Shown in pieces: positions 52,216-64,000 of a stretch of 64,000 bases of DNA; position 1 is the stretch's first letter; each line of letters opens with the position of its first letter. Under the pieces are notes generated by a model. The model did no database searches and had not been told where the DNA came from. It saw only the letters and a list, made by a program, of their open reading frames with translations. The DNA is from Xestospongia bergquistia (Eukaryota > Porifera > Demospongiae > Haplosclerida > Petrosiidae). The stretch spans positions 7,148,150-7,212,149 of the forward strand of contig OZ014419.1 in the NCBI GenBank assembly GCA_963965975.1, given 5' to 3'. The translations under genes and the position numbers were made by a program.

Positions 52216-55200
52216 TCATAACTCATCTACTGGTGATTGAGTACGTGCTGACTTTGATACTTGAGGAGGAGGCTCTCCTATAATTATAATTTATATTACA
52301 TAATACACTACAAATGTCTTGTTACCTTCGGGAGCAGTTTGTTGTTTTCTCTTCGCACCACGACCTCTCTTTTTAGTTTGAGCAGCACCTCCTGTAGTGT
52401 CATGAGATTCTGCCCCTTCTTGACGATTTAGTGATGTTATGTAATTGTTTAAAGGTTCCCAGCCATCCAGTTCAGTAATTTCATTGAGTGGGTGGTCTTC
52501 AAATTGTTCTTTGAGAAATGACAATCTAATTATTGAGAGGATGACCCTATTTATTAAATTATAGATTACTTACATTCCTTTTTCACCAGATATATCAACA
52601 TTAACAAGACGAAAACTGAATTCAGCTATTACTTCTATGAAGTCTAATTGAGGGGGTGGAGTCAAGATATCTTCTTCGTTCTCTCGTTGTAAGGCAAACT
52701 TGATACCATCTCTATGGATACCAACTAATGGTTGACGATACTTAACAACTTCAAATCCAGTTGTTAAAGCAATTCGTCTTGCTAAATCCTGACCGTTTAT
52801 AAAATTAAATCATTTATAAATAAACATACTTTAAGATCAGCCCATTCTGGGGAGGTGTGGTCAACCATACCCCCTCCTTCTGATTGCAGTGTTAAGTACT
52901 GTTGTTGTAGAGTGAGGAGAATTGCTCGGTACCATTTGAGAGGACTAGCATCTCTTGTGCGTGTAATCACCATACGAATTAGATCACCATAATCAGAGAA
53001 AAACTAAACAAAAATTATCAATTTCCATACTAACAAACCCACTTATATTATTACCTTAATATATTGAGCAAATATAGGGGCACCCATTGTTAAATCAATA
53101 ACAGAATAGAGAATTAACTTGAGATAACCAGCTAATAAAACACGGCGATCATTTAATTTTTCAGCTTGGGCAAGTGCTTCTTCATCTGATGTGGGTTCAG
53201 TGTCCAGTTCACTGTCCCCAAACACTCTCTCAATTACATAATCACACATAGTTGATTGGAGGGCGGAGTCAGGAATGTACACAAGTGCTCCCAGTTCCCC
53301 TGTAGTAGATATGAAATATAAATTTTAATATATTACAGGTGTACCATGAGTTGCTAATTGTTTAGAGAATACAATGAGAAGATCACAGAGAATGACAAAT
53401 GCTTCTTGTTGCACTGCAGAGCTGCCTAACTTGAGAAGGTCAGAGCAATGTTTGATTAAAGTATCAGTTAATGTATGAACATCCCGTAGCTTAGAACGAT
53501 CAGGTTTGTTAACATCTACTGAATGTAAACACCATAGGAGATGTAATTGAAGAATAGACAAAGCTGGCAAGACAAGCTAAGAGAATATGATACAAATAAT
53601 CAATTGATGTATTATAAATACCATATCTGAGGCATTGCCATCCACTCCAGCATCAACTAGTTGTAACAAGTCTTCTGGTGATAATCGATCCATTATATTG
53701 ATTTGTCTAAACAGTATAAAAAATATATAGTATAATAAACTAGCATACTTTAACAATGCTGTTATACGTTTCAATGTCACACTCAAACTATAAATATCTT
53801 CATTATCATCATCCACCTAGTAATGATAGAGTTGACTAGAATAAATTGAGAACTAACCAAAGATTGATCCTTTAAAACAGACATCCATTCTTTAAAACTA
53901 GCAAATAATTCATCCACAAGTTGACCAAATGCTACATCAACTATTGAATGTAGTGTAAACTCAGCATTTAAAAGATGTTTATAAGTTTTACTAATCTCTT
54001 GTAATACCTATGACATAATCATGACCTCATACTGCAAATTATATGAGGCATACTTCAACAGAAGAGTGTTTTTGAGTTAATTCTTTAAGGTGAGTTAACA
54101 AGTCTTCTAAATGCTATAAAAGAATATAGGAACTGATATACTGATGGTTACTTTTACCTTTTGAGCTCTAAGTTCCACATATAGTTCTAAGTCAAACTGT
54201 TGAGGAATACTAGTTAGATTAGCAGCACAAGTAGCATCAGTTCCATACTAAATAAAATAAATAATAAATATATATATATTTTTTCTTTACCTTAGCTATG
54301 AGTTCTGGTATAACTGGTATAAGTTCTGCTGCTATTGACTCTTTATCAGACTCAACATTTCTCCGATCTTTTGCTGACAATGTTTTCCCTCGTCCTTTTA
54401 CTAAACTCATACCACATGCTCGACGTATTGAACATGTTAATATTTCTATCATTGCTACCTCTTCTTCAGCTGTAAGTACAATACCACAGGAAGCAGTCAG
54501 TAATAGACCAATCATTGTCTCCCATTCCTTTTACAAGCAATTACTTCAGTTAATAACTAGTATTTTACCTGTAACACTGATGTGTGGTCCCATAAACTGT
54601 CCACTATATATTCTGCATGATGATGTATCTTCACTTCTAAAAAAAAACGAACTAATTCTCTCAATTTGATTTGAACATCAGTTGGTTTTTTGTGTCCTTT
54701 AGGAGGTTTGGCACGACGAGCTTTAGTCATAAAATCCTCTGAGAAAAGATACTGGATAGCAAATTTACCTGTTATATTACCAGAAAATAGAAAAAAAATA
54801 TTAGTTATATAATTTGTACCCGCAGCTCTAGCAATCTGTCTGTTTTCCATAAAAACGAGCTCACACATTTCAACACACTCCTCAGGTTCTAGCATATCCA
54901 TTGATAGCAAACAGGAACATAGAGATATAGCAGCTACTACAACACTATCCTCCTTATCAAGTCGCATGGAAACTAATCTCTCCTTTAATATTAGACTGAT
55001 GAGAGCTGCATTATTAGAATATAACTTACTTTAAATTTCTCAGTGAATAGCTCTAAATGTGGTCCTAAATCTGGTGAGCTGTACAATGGAAGCAATGCCT
55101 GTATTGACTGTAATCTTACTTCCCCAACCTGTTAGTATAATGATATTAATTCCATTAATAAAACTGACTTTATCTGATAATGTCCAGCCAATATATTTTA

Positions 55201-56642
55201 GGTAGTTATCAGCCAAGAATTGAGTACTGTATTCTTTCATCCACACGCCGAGTTCAGCTATACAGATAGCACGTATATCAGGACATGTATCACGATAGCG
55301 ATGTACAAAAACTGATGAAAAGAGTGTGTTCATCATTTCATTTAAATTGAGACATTGTTGTTGAAGTTGTTGAAGGTTAGTCTCCAATTTAGATAACTTG
55401 CCAGTTGTACGACGTGATGATGAACGTCTCCTTTCAGTTTCACATTGACGCTATAAATAACAAATGACATAATAAATGGATCAATAGCAAATGAAATGGA
55501 CAGACTTGTGTGTTATCTACTTCAGAGTTGACAGAACTAGCTACTCTTACCAAACCAGTCACCAGTTTCAAACCTATAGCAGTAATTTATCAGTATATTA
55601 TTAGTATACTACTCAGTAAATTATTAGTATATTCTTAGTATACCACTTACAAGCTAAAGTACTGGTGTGTCTAAAGGCCCTGACTTGTGAATCACTTAGA
55701 CCAACTAACCACAAGACAAGTGTATCCAACATGTACTCATCATATAATATGGCTTCACCACACCCCTCAATTAGCCGCTCAACAAACTCCGTATAATTTG
55801 ACTAAAATAATTATATCATAAAACATGTCACTGATAATAATGTACTTACTTTGAATTTCTTATTTTGAGGACCACTCATAATGAGGGGATAATCACCACT
55901 ATCCTATTAATAACCTTAATAATTATGTTATAATTAATAAAGTAGTACCTCTGCAAAATCCTCAGTAAGTTTGCGTATTACTGTGGCTGCCTCTTGAGTT
56001 TGAAAATCGTTGGAGAGAATTTTAGCACGACATCCACAACATCGTACAAAATATTGAACCAGTTCCAACATGGCTATCTCAGCATCAGCCTGATACCGGC
56101 CCACCCACTCATTTAATACTGTCTGAAATTATAATTTGAAAGTGGGTGTGTCAATAGGTGTGGCTAACCTGTAATGCACTTTTACCACCGACAACACTGC
56201 TAAATAGTTCACCATCTTCGTCATTAGAAGGCAATGGGGCAGTTATTGCTGATGACTGTCTGCCTTTCCTCTTAGGAGTAGGTCCCTGTGATAATTATAA
56301 CAATTAAAAATTAATTATTGGTTTTGTAATTACTGATTTATGAGCACTTGATGGAGGACGTCCTCTCTTCCTGGGTGGCGCTGGTGTAGATTTGTCTGCA
56401 ATACTCTCACCACTCCTATTATGAGAATAAAACTCATGTGACTGTCATGTGCATCTCACGTGTCTGCTATGACAGTCTGGTCATGTTCAGTGGCTATCGT
56501 ATCATCAGTGAGGGTTGTATCAACAGCCTCAGGAGCAGGAGTCTAGAGAAAAGGAGGAAACAAAATGTATTGATCTGATTTATTTGTCTTTTACCTCGCC
56601 CTCCATTGTTTCTTCCTCGAGTTCTTCTGTAGAAATGTCCAT
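52216..56642 (-). CDS. STAG: Cohesin subunit SA/STAG (stromalin)
   Basis: STAG is the HEAT-repeat subunit that binds the RAD21 kleisin and CTCF and loads cohesin onto DNA. About 22 exons give some 1,150 residues. An N-terminal AT-hook-like [11 protein letters not shown] segment precedes the STAG domain ([20 protein letters not shown] … [16 protein letters not shown]). The stromalin conservative domain reads [20 protein letters not shown] followed by [13 protein letters not shown] and [24 protein letters not shown] repeats continue to [20 protein letters not shown], and a basic C-terminal tail ([12 protein letters not shown]) ends [11 protein letters not shown]. The start [16 protein letters not shown] is 145 bp from the divergent LRRC56 gene. 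The gene predates the vertebrate STAG1/2/3 split. Confidence 0.95.
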
Positions 56643-56786
56643 CTCCTAAATAATCCCGCCAATCTAATTGTTAATTAAGAAGAGGTGGAGAAAAGGTGGG
56701 CGTTACCCTCACCTTGAACTTGAACCAAGCAGCTGTGATGTCTGTGTAGTTTATTTTTGTTGCAAATTTGCAAATTAGTTTTTGTC

Positions 56787-58372
56787 ATGAGAAACAACGA
56801 AATAATGCATTCCCTTCATGCAACAAGTGAGTTGTTCTCTGACGATCAGCTCCACCCATCTATCCCACCTCGACCTCAGACAGCAATGGGTTCTCTCCAT
56901 TCCTCAAGGTCTCTATTTCATAACTGAGTTATATTTTCACTCTTTTTTTACAGTATTAGGATTACTGAGAGAGATAGAATTGGTACTAACCCATCTCCAC
57001 TTGATACATCATCATCAGCAACTGATGTTATTGATCAGATACTATCTCCAAGTAGACTGGTATGAAATAACAAATTATTATAATAATATATAATAATAAT
57101 TATATTATATTATATTAGCGTGCAGTAGCAGGTGTAGATGATCTTACTAAAGTTGTTTATTTGGAGTTATCAGTGAACACAACAATAACTAGTTTAGGGA
57201 ACTTTGGCTCACATCTTGTACAATTAACTCAACTTCATTTCTCTCAGAGTCTCATTTATTCTATAAGAGATTTAGGAACATCTCTTAACAATTTGAAAGT
57301 TTTGTGGATGGCAAATTGTGGTCTACGAGATCTTGATGGATTAGCTTCACTTCCCAGTTTACAAGTATATTTTATTAAATGATCTCGTCTACTTATATTC
57401 TTTTCAAACAGGAATTATATGTTTCAAATAATAATATTAAAGATGTCAGTTTAATTTCTTTACTAAGTAATTTAGAAGTTCTAGACATTGAAAAGTACAT
57501 AAATCCTTTATTAATTACTCCCTCATTATCTCCTCTAATTATAGGAACTTCCTCAGTGATAATGATCAACTTGGTTATCTTTGTCTTTGTCTTAATCTCA
57601 TTGTCCTCACACTAGCTGGTAACCCTATTGTCCATTCTCTCCAAGCCACACCCACTGGTTATAGAATGACTGTTCGAAACTTAATACCACAATTAAAAGT
57701 CCTTGATGATAAACCTTTTGAAGATGTTGATATAACAAGTCTTCAAAGTACAAGCAGTTATGCTCTTCTCTCTCCAAGTTTAGCAGAAGGATGGAGAGAT
57801 GTTAATAAAGGCTTAATCAGCCCATTACAAATTCAAGAAAAAGGTTACCATTAGAGATTATTGTAGTTCTAAATATCTCTGTAGAATTGTCTCGTAGACA
57901 TACTTCATCTTCTCAATTATCACAAATCAAAGAAGATAGCAGTGAACTAACACATGGTATTAACCAAGTAATATGTGGCAACCCAGTCAGAGCATTAAGA
58001 GCTCGTAAAGGACATAATTTATCTAAAAAAGTAAGCTATATAGTATTAATGATAACTGTGATATAATATTATCAGTTAACTCCTACTAATGATCCTAATG
58101 AACCAAGGTATGTTAACAATGACTAATTGATTATTGTTCACTTCTCCTACAGTTCTGAGATATTATCTCAATGTGTAGTTCCACCCCCTCCCCCTGATCA
58201 TTCCAGTCGACCGCATACAGCATCCGACTTTCGATCAAGAAGATATCAAAGACAAAACACCCTCCCCCGTAGTCAGACAGCTATGCCAACAAATCGAGGA
58301 AATGAAATTCTATTAACAGCACAATCTCGTGAAATAAAAACACATCAAATAGTTTTATCTTCTTATAAATGA
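56787..58372 (+). CDS. LRRC56: Leucine-rich repeat-containing protein 56
   Basis: LRRC56 is a ciliary protein required for outer dynein arm assembly or transport in motile cilia. Seven or eight exons give about 400 residues. Leucine-rich repeats include YLELSVNTTITSLGNFGSHL, IRDLGTSLNNLKVLWMANCG, LRDLDGLASLPSLQELYVSN and NNIKDVSLISLLSNLEVLDI. The LGNFG…RDLGTSL..L.VLW.A.CGL.DLDG.ASLP pattern is distinctive for LRRC56. The cap motif VRNLIPQLKVLDDKPFED closes the repeat domain. The C-terminal half is disordered with PPPPPDHSSRPHTA-like segments, as in other animals. Sponges have motile cilia on choanocytes and larvae, so the gene is expected. It is divergent with STAG. Confidence 0.93.
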
Positions 58373-58454
58373 ATTTTATTTTCATCTACAAACATACTAA
58401 AATATTTAATTATCATAAAGGAAATGTTTTGTTTTTCATTTGGAATATTTTTTT

Positions 58455-58819
58455 CTACATATATTTTCCAATCATTTCCTTCAAGCGAGCTTCATTTGCT
58501 CCCCTCAATGAATCTATCTTTTTGCCATTTTTATAGAAAATAAAAGTGGGCATGGCTTGAATTCCTTCACCCTCTGCAGTTTCATCATTTTTATCAACAT
58601 CCACCTAATGAATAGACAGAATCGTTTGTATTATTGTATTTTCTATAGTACCTTGTAAAAGATGACGTCAGTGTAAGTCTTAGATAACTCCTCAAATTTG
58701 GGTGCAATCATCTGACAAGGTCCACACCAAGAGGCGGTAAAATCGACCACGACAAGTTTATCCCCTGCTTCTTTTAGAGCTGCATCAAAGTCAGCTTTGG
58801 TTTCTAAAAACTTTGGCAT
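58455..58819 (-). CDS. TXN: Thioredoxin
   Basis: A cytosolic protein disulfide reductase. Two exons give 105 residues, the normal size. The active site is [20 protein letters not shown], and the cis-proline loop is [17 protein letters not shown]. The protein ends MIGKYM. The start [20 protein letters not shown] is preferred over an upstream in-frame ATG because it gives the canonical N-terminus of animal thioredoxins. It is tail to tail with LRRC56 (about 80 bp between stops). There is no targeting peptide, so the cytosolic/nuclear form is indicated. Confidence 0.96.
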
Positions 58820-58967
58820 TTTGGATTGCTTTGAAGTTACAAGAACACAGAAACGACTGGAATGACAGGTCACAGGGCGGCGTGGAAGTAAGGAAGTAAA
58901 GGGCGGGCAATAAATTTACAATTAATAATTATAATGAATAATTTTCAATATTGTTGTTGATGTATTA

Positions 58968-61113
58968 CTAATCAGATCCTGTACCAAAATAACGGTCACC
59001 ATAGTTACCAACACCTGGTAATATATGATAATTCTCATTGACTTGAGGATCAACAGCAGAAGTAATAATTTTGACATGAGGAAAAGCATACGCTACATTT
59101 TGTACACCTAACTGAGCGGCCAATATTGAGACAAAAAGAATATGGTCTTGAGGGACATCGTGATCCTATAATAAATAAAGAAATAGATGAATTAATAGGT
59201 TGATGAATTTACTAGTAACACTCTAATTGCCATTATTGCTGCAGCTCCTGTAGCTACAGTAGCGTCCATTAATAAAACGTGACAACTTGATATATTAGAT
59301 GGAAGACGAAGAAAATGGAGCTAGCAAAATAACAATGTTATATAATATATCAAAGCTCCGCCTACTTCTGGTTCTCCACTCAGTTCATTTGTTTGGATAA
59401 GGATCTTGCCAATAGTTACATCTTTACATACAGACATCAAGGCTGGTTCTAATACCTCTCCAGCACGTAAGATTGAGACACCACATAACTATTATAACAT
59501 TGAAATTAGGTCTAATGAAGTAATGCTAACTTTTCCAGTAAATTGTTTGCCTGAGTAAGACAATTGTTGAGGAGTATCAATTAACACATCCTATCAAAAG
59601 AATGGACAGATAGTTAAGACATGTGTCTTAATGGACAAACACTTTAAATGGACATACTTCAAAAGGTAGGAATGAGAGAGAGTGTTCAATAACTAAACAA
59701 GCAAGTCGATTAGTAATAAATACAAAATCATCTTGTTCTGTCTCTTTATTTCTAGTACACAAGTTATTAACTAGTTATTAACTATATATTGGTACCTAAT
59801 GATAGTATGCATCCCACACACTTGACGAGATTCAGGTAACAGATGAAGAGATTCTGGTAATTTCTTGTTATCTGTAGTTTGATCAGTGAGCAATTTTGAC
59901 CTGATTACAAACAAAAAATGGATGAATGCCTTTAAATGGACACATGACTTACCTAAAATTAAAACCTCTCTGCATATAAAAAAAAGAATATTACAAAATT
60001 TTAAAAATAAAATTTTCTCACTTGATGTAACTGATCTCGTATATGCTGGACAATTAATTGAACAGCAACAGTATTCTCTGCACCTGTGGCTCACATGATC
60101 ACAATACAGATCACATGACTATCATATGAATACCTCTTGGTACGACAATATCAGCATGTTGCATGGATGGCTCAATATATTGTTGAAAGGCCTAAAACTA
60201 AGTCAACAAAAACGGGTTCAGTAAACTGGACTTACCGGTTTCACATACGTGTTATACTGTTTCAACACTCCCTCCAAATCTCGTCCACGTTCTGATATAT
60301 CTCGTCTCAATCTCCGAGCAAGACGTATATCTGAGTCTGTATCTACAAACACTTTGAGATCCATCAGGTTTCGTAACTCAGGGCTAACAAAACTCATAAT
60401 CCCCTCAAACACAATGACATTAGCACCATATAAAGTACGCTATGAATGATATAAGGAATGTTGAGAGAAGGAAACAAACTAACTGAGTATTTAGCTCTGC
60501 TATGTGTAGCAAAGTCATACACAGGTATGTCAACACAACGTCCCTCCTTTAATTTACGAAGTGTTTCTATCATCAATTCAAAATCAAAAGCATCTGCAAA
60601 ATTTTAAATAGAGTTCAAAATTAAAATGATCATAACAATTATTACCGGGGTGATCAAAGTCATACTCATTTCTTAATGCAGCTTCACTTTGTTCCGGTGT
60701 AAGCACTTTATAAAATGAATCCATTGAAAGTAAGCTAACCCAATCAACCCGCAATGACTCAATTATCTTTCTAGCTACCGTAGTCTTTCCAGAGGCACTA
60801 CCCCCGGCTAACCCAATTACAAATGCTTCCACTCGTTGCCCATCTGAGTCATACCAAGGAGGACGCCCTGTCATTAGGTGCTTATAATAGTGATAACTAT
60901 TTGAATACAAATACCTGCTGTGTAAATAGTACGAATTTTTTTTGTAGTCTTTTTATGTATTATTGATGGAGCTGATTGGCTCCCATATGAACTATAATAT
61001 AATAATAATTTACAATATAATAATTTCATGTACCTTTCTGGATCACTATCATCGTCAGAGTCAGCTGAAATTGTCCACATTTCAGAAGATCGGCGAGCTA
61101 TAATTCTCTTCAT
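58968..61113 (-). CDS. UCKL1: Uridine-cytidine kinase-like 1 (UCK + UPRTase-like fusion)
   Basis: A pyrimidine-salvage protein. The N-terminal half is a uridine/cytidine kinase: P-loop [60 protein letters not shown], and the R-rich [16 protein letters not shown] lid. The C-terminal half is a uracil phosphoribosyltransferase domain: [20 protein letters not shown], the PRPP-loop equivalent [20 protein letters not shown], and the end [15 protein letters not shown]. This fusion defines UCKL1. About 12 exons. The start [13 protein letters not shown] is the ATG at 61113; an in-frame GTG just upstream is not needed. The PRPP loop departs from the active bacterial UPRT consensus, as in animal UCKL1, so only kinase activity is expected. 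Confidence 0.94.
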
Positions 61114-61339
61114 GATTTTCACACCAAAGTTACAACTCGCAACTTTGGATATATTTCACATTTTTGAAACTATCAGAATTTATATACGGTATTGTTGGTA
61201 ATGAATATTCATATATTGATTTTTAACTCTTAATTAACAATAATTGTTAAACTATCATAACAAAAATTATTTAAAATTCAAGTACTTCTCTATAATCTAC
61301 TAGTGTCAGTGAAGATGGGTGTGTGTACGAAGAACAAGA

Positions 61340-61622
61340 TGATCATTATTATAGTTAATAGTTGTTATGATTGTTGCTATAAAAATCATGTTATTGCTGT
61401 GGTAATTATTATTATGGTGATCATCACAATAAGTGTAGTTGCTATGGTGATTATTGCTATAGTAATAGTTGCTATGGTAATTATTGCTATAGTAATAGTT
61501 GATATTGTGATTGCTTGCTATAGTGATTATTGCTATGGTGATTGTTGCTATAGTAATTATTACTATGGTGATTGTTGCTATGATAATTATTACTATGGTG
61601 ATCGTTTCTATGGTAATCATCT
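61340..61622. repeat. 15-bp minisatellite upstream of the gasdermin-like gene
   Basis: About 17 imperfect copies of GTTGCTATRGTRATT (15 bp, so open on both strands). The plus-strand 126-residue and minus-strand 104-residue frames here are repeats, not proteins. It ends about 115 bp before the next start codon. Confidence 0.9.
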
Positions 61623-61734
61623 ACTAATAATAAAAACAGAATTTCATTTTTTTATTAACTGTCAGACAGTTACTAGCATGTAATTCCAATTATGGAAGTG
61701 TCTCTATAATTTTTTCATTCAGTAAAAACAAGCA

Positions 61735-63015
61735 ATGGCTCAAGTTGTCTTTGAACGAGCTGTTCAACACGAGATAGAAGATGCATTAATACCTCATTTT
61801 GAAATGATTGAAGAGTTTTCATTAGGTGATGTACTCCTGCGACATCATAAGCCTCACTGGTATTCATCTGGGAAGTCATTAGATTATACTGGTGAACCCC
61901 TTACTGGTATTTTAGCGCAAGAAGATGTGAATGAGCTTAGAGTTCATACAAAAACAAAGAAACTTCATGCTGATGTAGTTACTCTACAGAGCAAGTTGTC
62001 TGTTAATATTGAGCATGATGCTAAGGTACAATATTTAGTTGATAATAACAAATTTCTTGTTTGTTGCATAACGACAGTTAGTTTTTCAATAACATGCGAT
62101 AAGATATGTAAACAAGATTGTAGAAAATGTTTCTACATAGTTTTGGAAATTTGGTTCAACAAGTTGACTATATTGTGTAATATATTAATGGCCTAAATTA
62201 CAAGACAACATTTATTATATGCATGTCCAATGTAAAATATTATTTGAGAGAAAATAAAAGTACTCCTTTATTTTTGTAGTTAAAAGAAGCACTGATTAGT
62301 GTTGGAGCAGACTTGTCTGGGAAAGGCAAGAAATTTGCTAATTTTCAAGCTGATTTTGGCAATATTGATCACATTTATGGTGACTTATATCAGGCTTTTA
62401 GCACCAAGCCATATCGTGTTAACACCAAACATCCACTTGTTGAAACTGCCATTAAGAAAGGTAGAATTATGTACTTCATAAGCTCTATATTCCTCTCAGA
62501 GAAAGTCCGCATATCAGTAAGTTCTATTAGATTCAGTACATTAGTTTAATATACAAATAGGTAGTTATACAGAAGGGACAGAGCGCTAAAGGAAATCCTA
62601 CAACTTCAAAAGAAGAAGATCCTGAAGACGCTTCATCTTTGAGAGTTTATGAACAACAAGTCATTGAAGGTACATACGTTTTGTAGACAATGTCTCTCTT
62701 ACTGACTTGCTAGTAATAAAACGTGATACTCCTACTGTCATTGGATTTCATGTAATGAAAGCAAAGATTGAATTAGATCACAGCATTGTGCCCATTGATA
62801 AAAATGACTTTGAACATAATGAAAAGGTAAAGACGTATATTAATATCATATATTATAGTGCTGTGTTGTTCTAGATTTATACTCCCTATGGTGATAGCTA
62901 TGTCATGGCTGCTGATAAAATGAAGGTCAGTGTAACACCAGAACCAGATACAAAAGATAAAGAAGTCAAAGATGATGAAGGAAGTCAAGCTGGTGCTATT
63001 GGAGGACCAAATTAA
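61735..63015 (+). CDS. Gasdermin-like N-terminal-domain protein (tentative)
   Basis: Five exons give about 285 residues: MAQVVFERAVQHEIEDALIP, SLGDVLLRHHKPHWYSSGKS, LKEALISVGADLSGKGKKFA, FQADFGNIDHIYGDLYQAFS, HPLVETAIKKGRIMYFISSI, VIGFHVMKAKIELDHSIVPI. The order of an N-terminal F-x(2)-AV helix, alternating beta hairpins, an FG…DL…VNxxHPLV…R turn, an ISSIFL strand and a late TxIGFxVMKxxI strand follows the gasdermin/pejvakin pore-forming domain. Overall identity is low and this is judged by eye. Family members oligomerise in membranes after release from a C-terminal repressor. Here no repressor domain follows, only an acidic/lysine-rich tail of about 40 residues (SVTPEPDTKDKEVKDDEGSQ). Alternatively it is an unrelated sponge-specific protein. 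Confidence 0.55.
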
Positions 63016-63109
63016 CTTTTAATATAATTATTCGTACATCTTTTTGTTGCTAAAAATAACATTCAATAAGAGGTGTGGCTGATATAATCATTTCCTGTTA
63101 CAAGCCAAG

Positions 63110-63937
63110 ATGAAGCTGTTAACTTTTAACATGGGTATGGACCTGGACAAGTTTCCAGAGCGTTTAGCAGCACTTGGTCGATTAGTACAAGCAAAGAAAC
63201 CGGAATTTATAGCCCTCCAAAACATGAGTCTTGATAGTGTGAAGAGACTGCGATCAGAGCAGTGGGCTAATAGATACAATATCAGCTCACCACCAACAAC
63301 ATTTGAGACAAGGAAGAAACCAGTCTGTGTCATTATGTCTACATACCCCCCTAATAAAGAGATGAAATGGTTTAATTATCGTGATCCAGATACATTTCGG
63401 TATATTCTGTGGTCATATTATATGCTCATTGACAAACAAAAGCAGGAGCATCTTTTAACAATAGCAACTACACAATTAGAAGTGGGCGTTGAGCCAGAAA
63501 CACTAGAAACACGTGAAAAACAACTCAATCAAGCGTTGTTTTGTTCTCAAGAATACGAAGATTGTATCATTATGGGAGATTTTAGTCTGATAGATGCCAT
63601 TGATGGACAAGTCCATTTAGCAGAAGGATGGAAAGATGCTTGGCTTGCTTTACCTGGAAATACGGCAGAAACAGGTCACACTTTTGACCCTGCTAATAAC
63701 ACACTAATTAAAGAAAAATCACTCCCTAGTTTTCGTCCTGATCGTATTATCTACAGTACTCGTCGCTATAAACTTGATTCTATGGAATTAGTTGGCACTG
63801 ATATTGACGCTTCTATTGGTCTTCATATCAGTAACCATTATGGTCTATTAGCAACATTTAGTTTGCTGGATAATGCTAGTTTTCTCCCTCCCAAACCACC
63901 AGCAGATGTACCATGTACATTTGAAAGACCTACTTAA
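63110..63937 (+). CDS. TDP2-like endonuclease/exonuclease/phosphatase-fold protein
   Basis: A single exon of 275 residues with the EEP fold in the order found in tyrosyl-DNA phosphodiesterase 2: MKLLTFNMGMDLDKFPERLA, KKPEFIALQNMS, CIIMGDFSLID, FRPDRIIYSTRRYKL, HISNHYGLLATF. Length and spacing fit the TDP2 catalytic domain without the N-terminal UBA. Several catalytic positions differ. The QE metal-binding glutamate is QN, GDxN is GDFS, and SDH is SNH, while the first asparagine (FN), GD and final H remain. Either the activity is altered or this is a pseudoenzyme. It starts 95 bp after the gasdermin-like gene on the same strand, with a GGTGTGGCT motif between them. Confidence 0.8.
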   Translation: MKLLTFNMGMDLDKFPERLAALGRLVQAKKPEFIALQNMSLDSVKRLRSEQWANRYNISSPPTTFETRKKPVCVIMSTYPPNKEMKWFNYRDPDTFRYILWSYYMLIDKQKQEHLLTIATTQLEVGVEPETLETREKQLNQALFCSQEYEDCIIMGDFSLIDAIDGQVHLAEGWKDAWLALPGNTAETGHTFDPANNTLIKEKSLPSFRPDRIIYSTRRYKLDSMELVGTDIDASIGLHISNHYGLLATFSLLDNASFLPPKPPADVPCTFERPT

Positions 63938-64000
63938 TCCATACATATATGATATTAACTAGTTTCCCAATTGTGTTTTATTTTATAGGCATTTTTGATA

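Noticed and set aside
61303..61683. 126-residue plus-strand and 104-residue minus-strand frames
   Set aside because: Both are readings of the 15-bp minisatellite; no start context or homology.

Overview
The window is nuclear DNA from an early-branching animal, most likely a demosponge such as Amphimedon queenslandica. This is inferred from four things. The DNA is AT-rich and gene-dense. Nearly all introns are only 40-60 bp, with GT..AG ends. Intergenic gaps are short. The gene set is animal (NALCN, TRAF, STAG, a paired-like homeobox, UCKL1, a SEFIR receptor) but diverged from bilaterian sequences. Almost every gene has to be assembled from small exons, so the outer coordinates below run from start codon to stop codon and include introns.

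Layout. 1-4517 (+) is the 3' part of UGGT, the ER folding-sensor glucosyltransferase. COPS9 (-) and thymidylate kinase DTYMK (+) diverge from a shared promoter. A coiled-coil protein (-) and an intronless TRAF-type RING/MATH protein (+) form another divergent pair. 8272-14707 (-) holds a smoothelin-motif/CH-domain protein and then an ARM-Tudor-Schlafen-like (AlbA_2) fusion protein. 14833-23486 (+) is the four-domain channel NALCN. 24053-26137 (+) encodes a PH + Costars protein, followed by UBE2G2 (-).

26966-29570 is a repeat-rich island: a foldback element, a 32-bp palindromic minisatellite and a decayed retroelement integrase fragment. Then come NSMCE4A (+), RCE1 (-), an MFI/C11orf65-like gene (+), and two tandem IL-17-receptor-like genes (-), only one of which keeps the cytoplasmic SEFIR signalling domain. 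39146-46201 (+) is POLA1. It is followed by an Arx-like homeobox gene (-), importin alpha (-), GET2/CAML (+), cohesin STAG (-), LRRC56 (+), thioredoxin (-), UCKL1 (-), a gasdermin-like gene (+) and a TDP2-like EEP protein with eroded catalytic motifs (+).

Most genes are independent housekeeping genes packed as divergent or convergent neighbours. Several fall into shared processes: genome replication and maintenance (POLA1, DTYMK, STAG, NSMCE4A, TDP2-like), protein quality control and membrane insertion (UGGT, UBE2G2, GET2/CAML), and innate-immunity-type functions (TRAF, SEFIR receptors, gasdermin-like). The observations I rate highest are the ARM-Tudor-SLFN fusion, the SEFIR-less receptor paralog with replacement changes concentrated in one ectodomain exon, the gasdermin-like protein, and short motif families (CCACACCC and TCACATGA) scattered through introns of unrelated genes.
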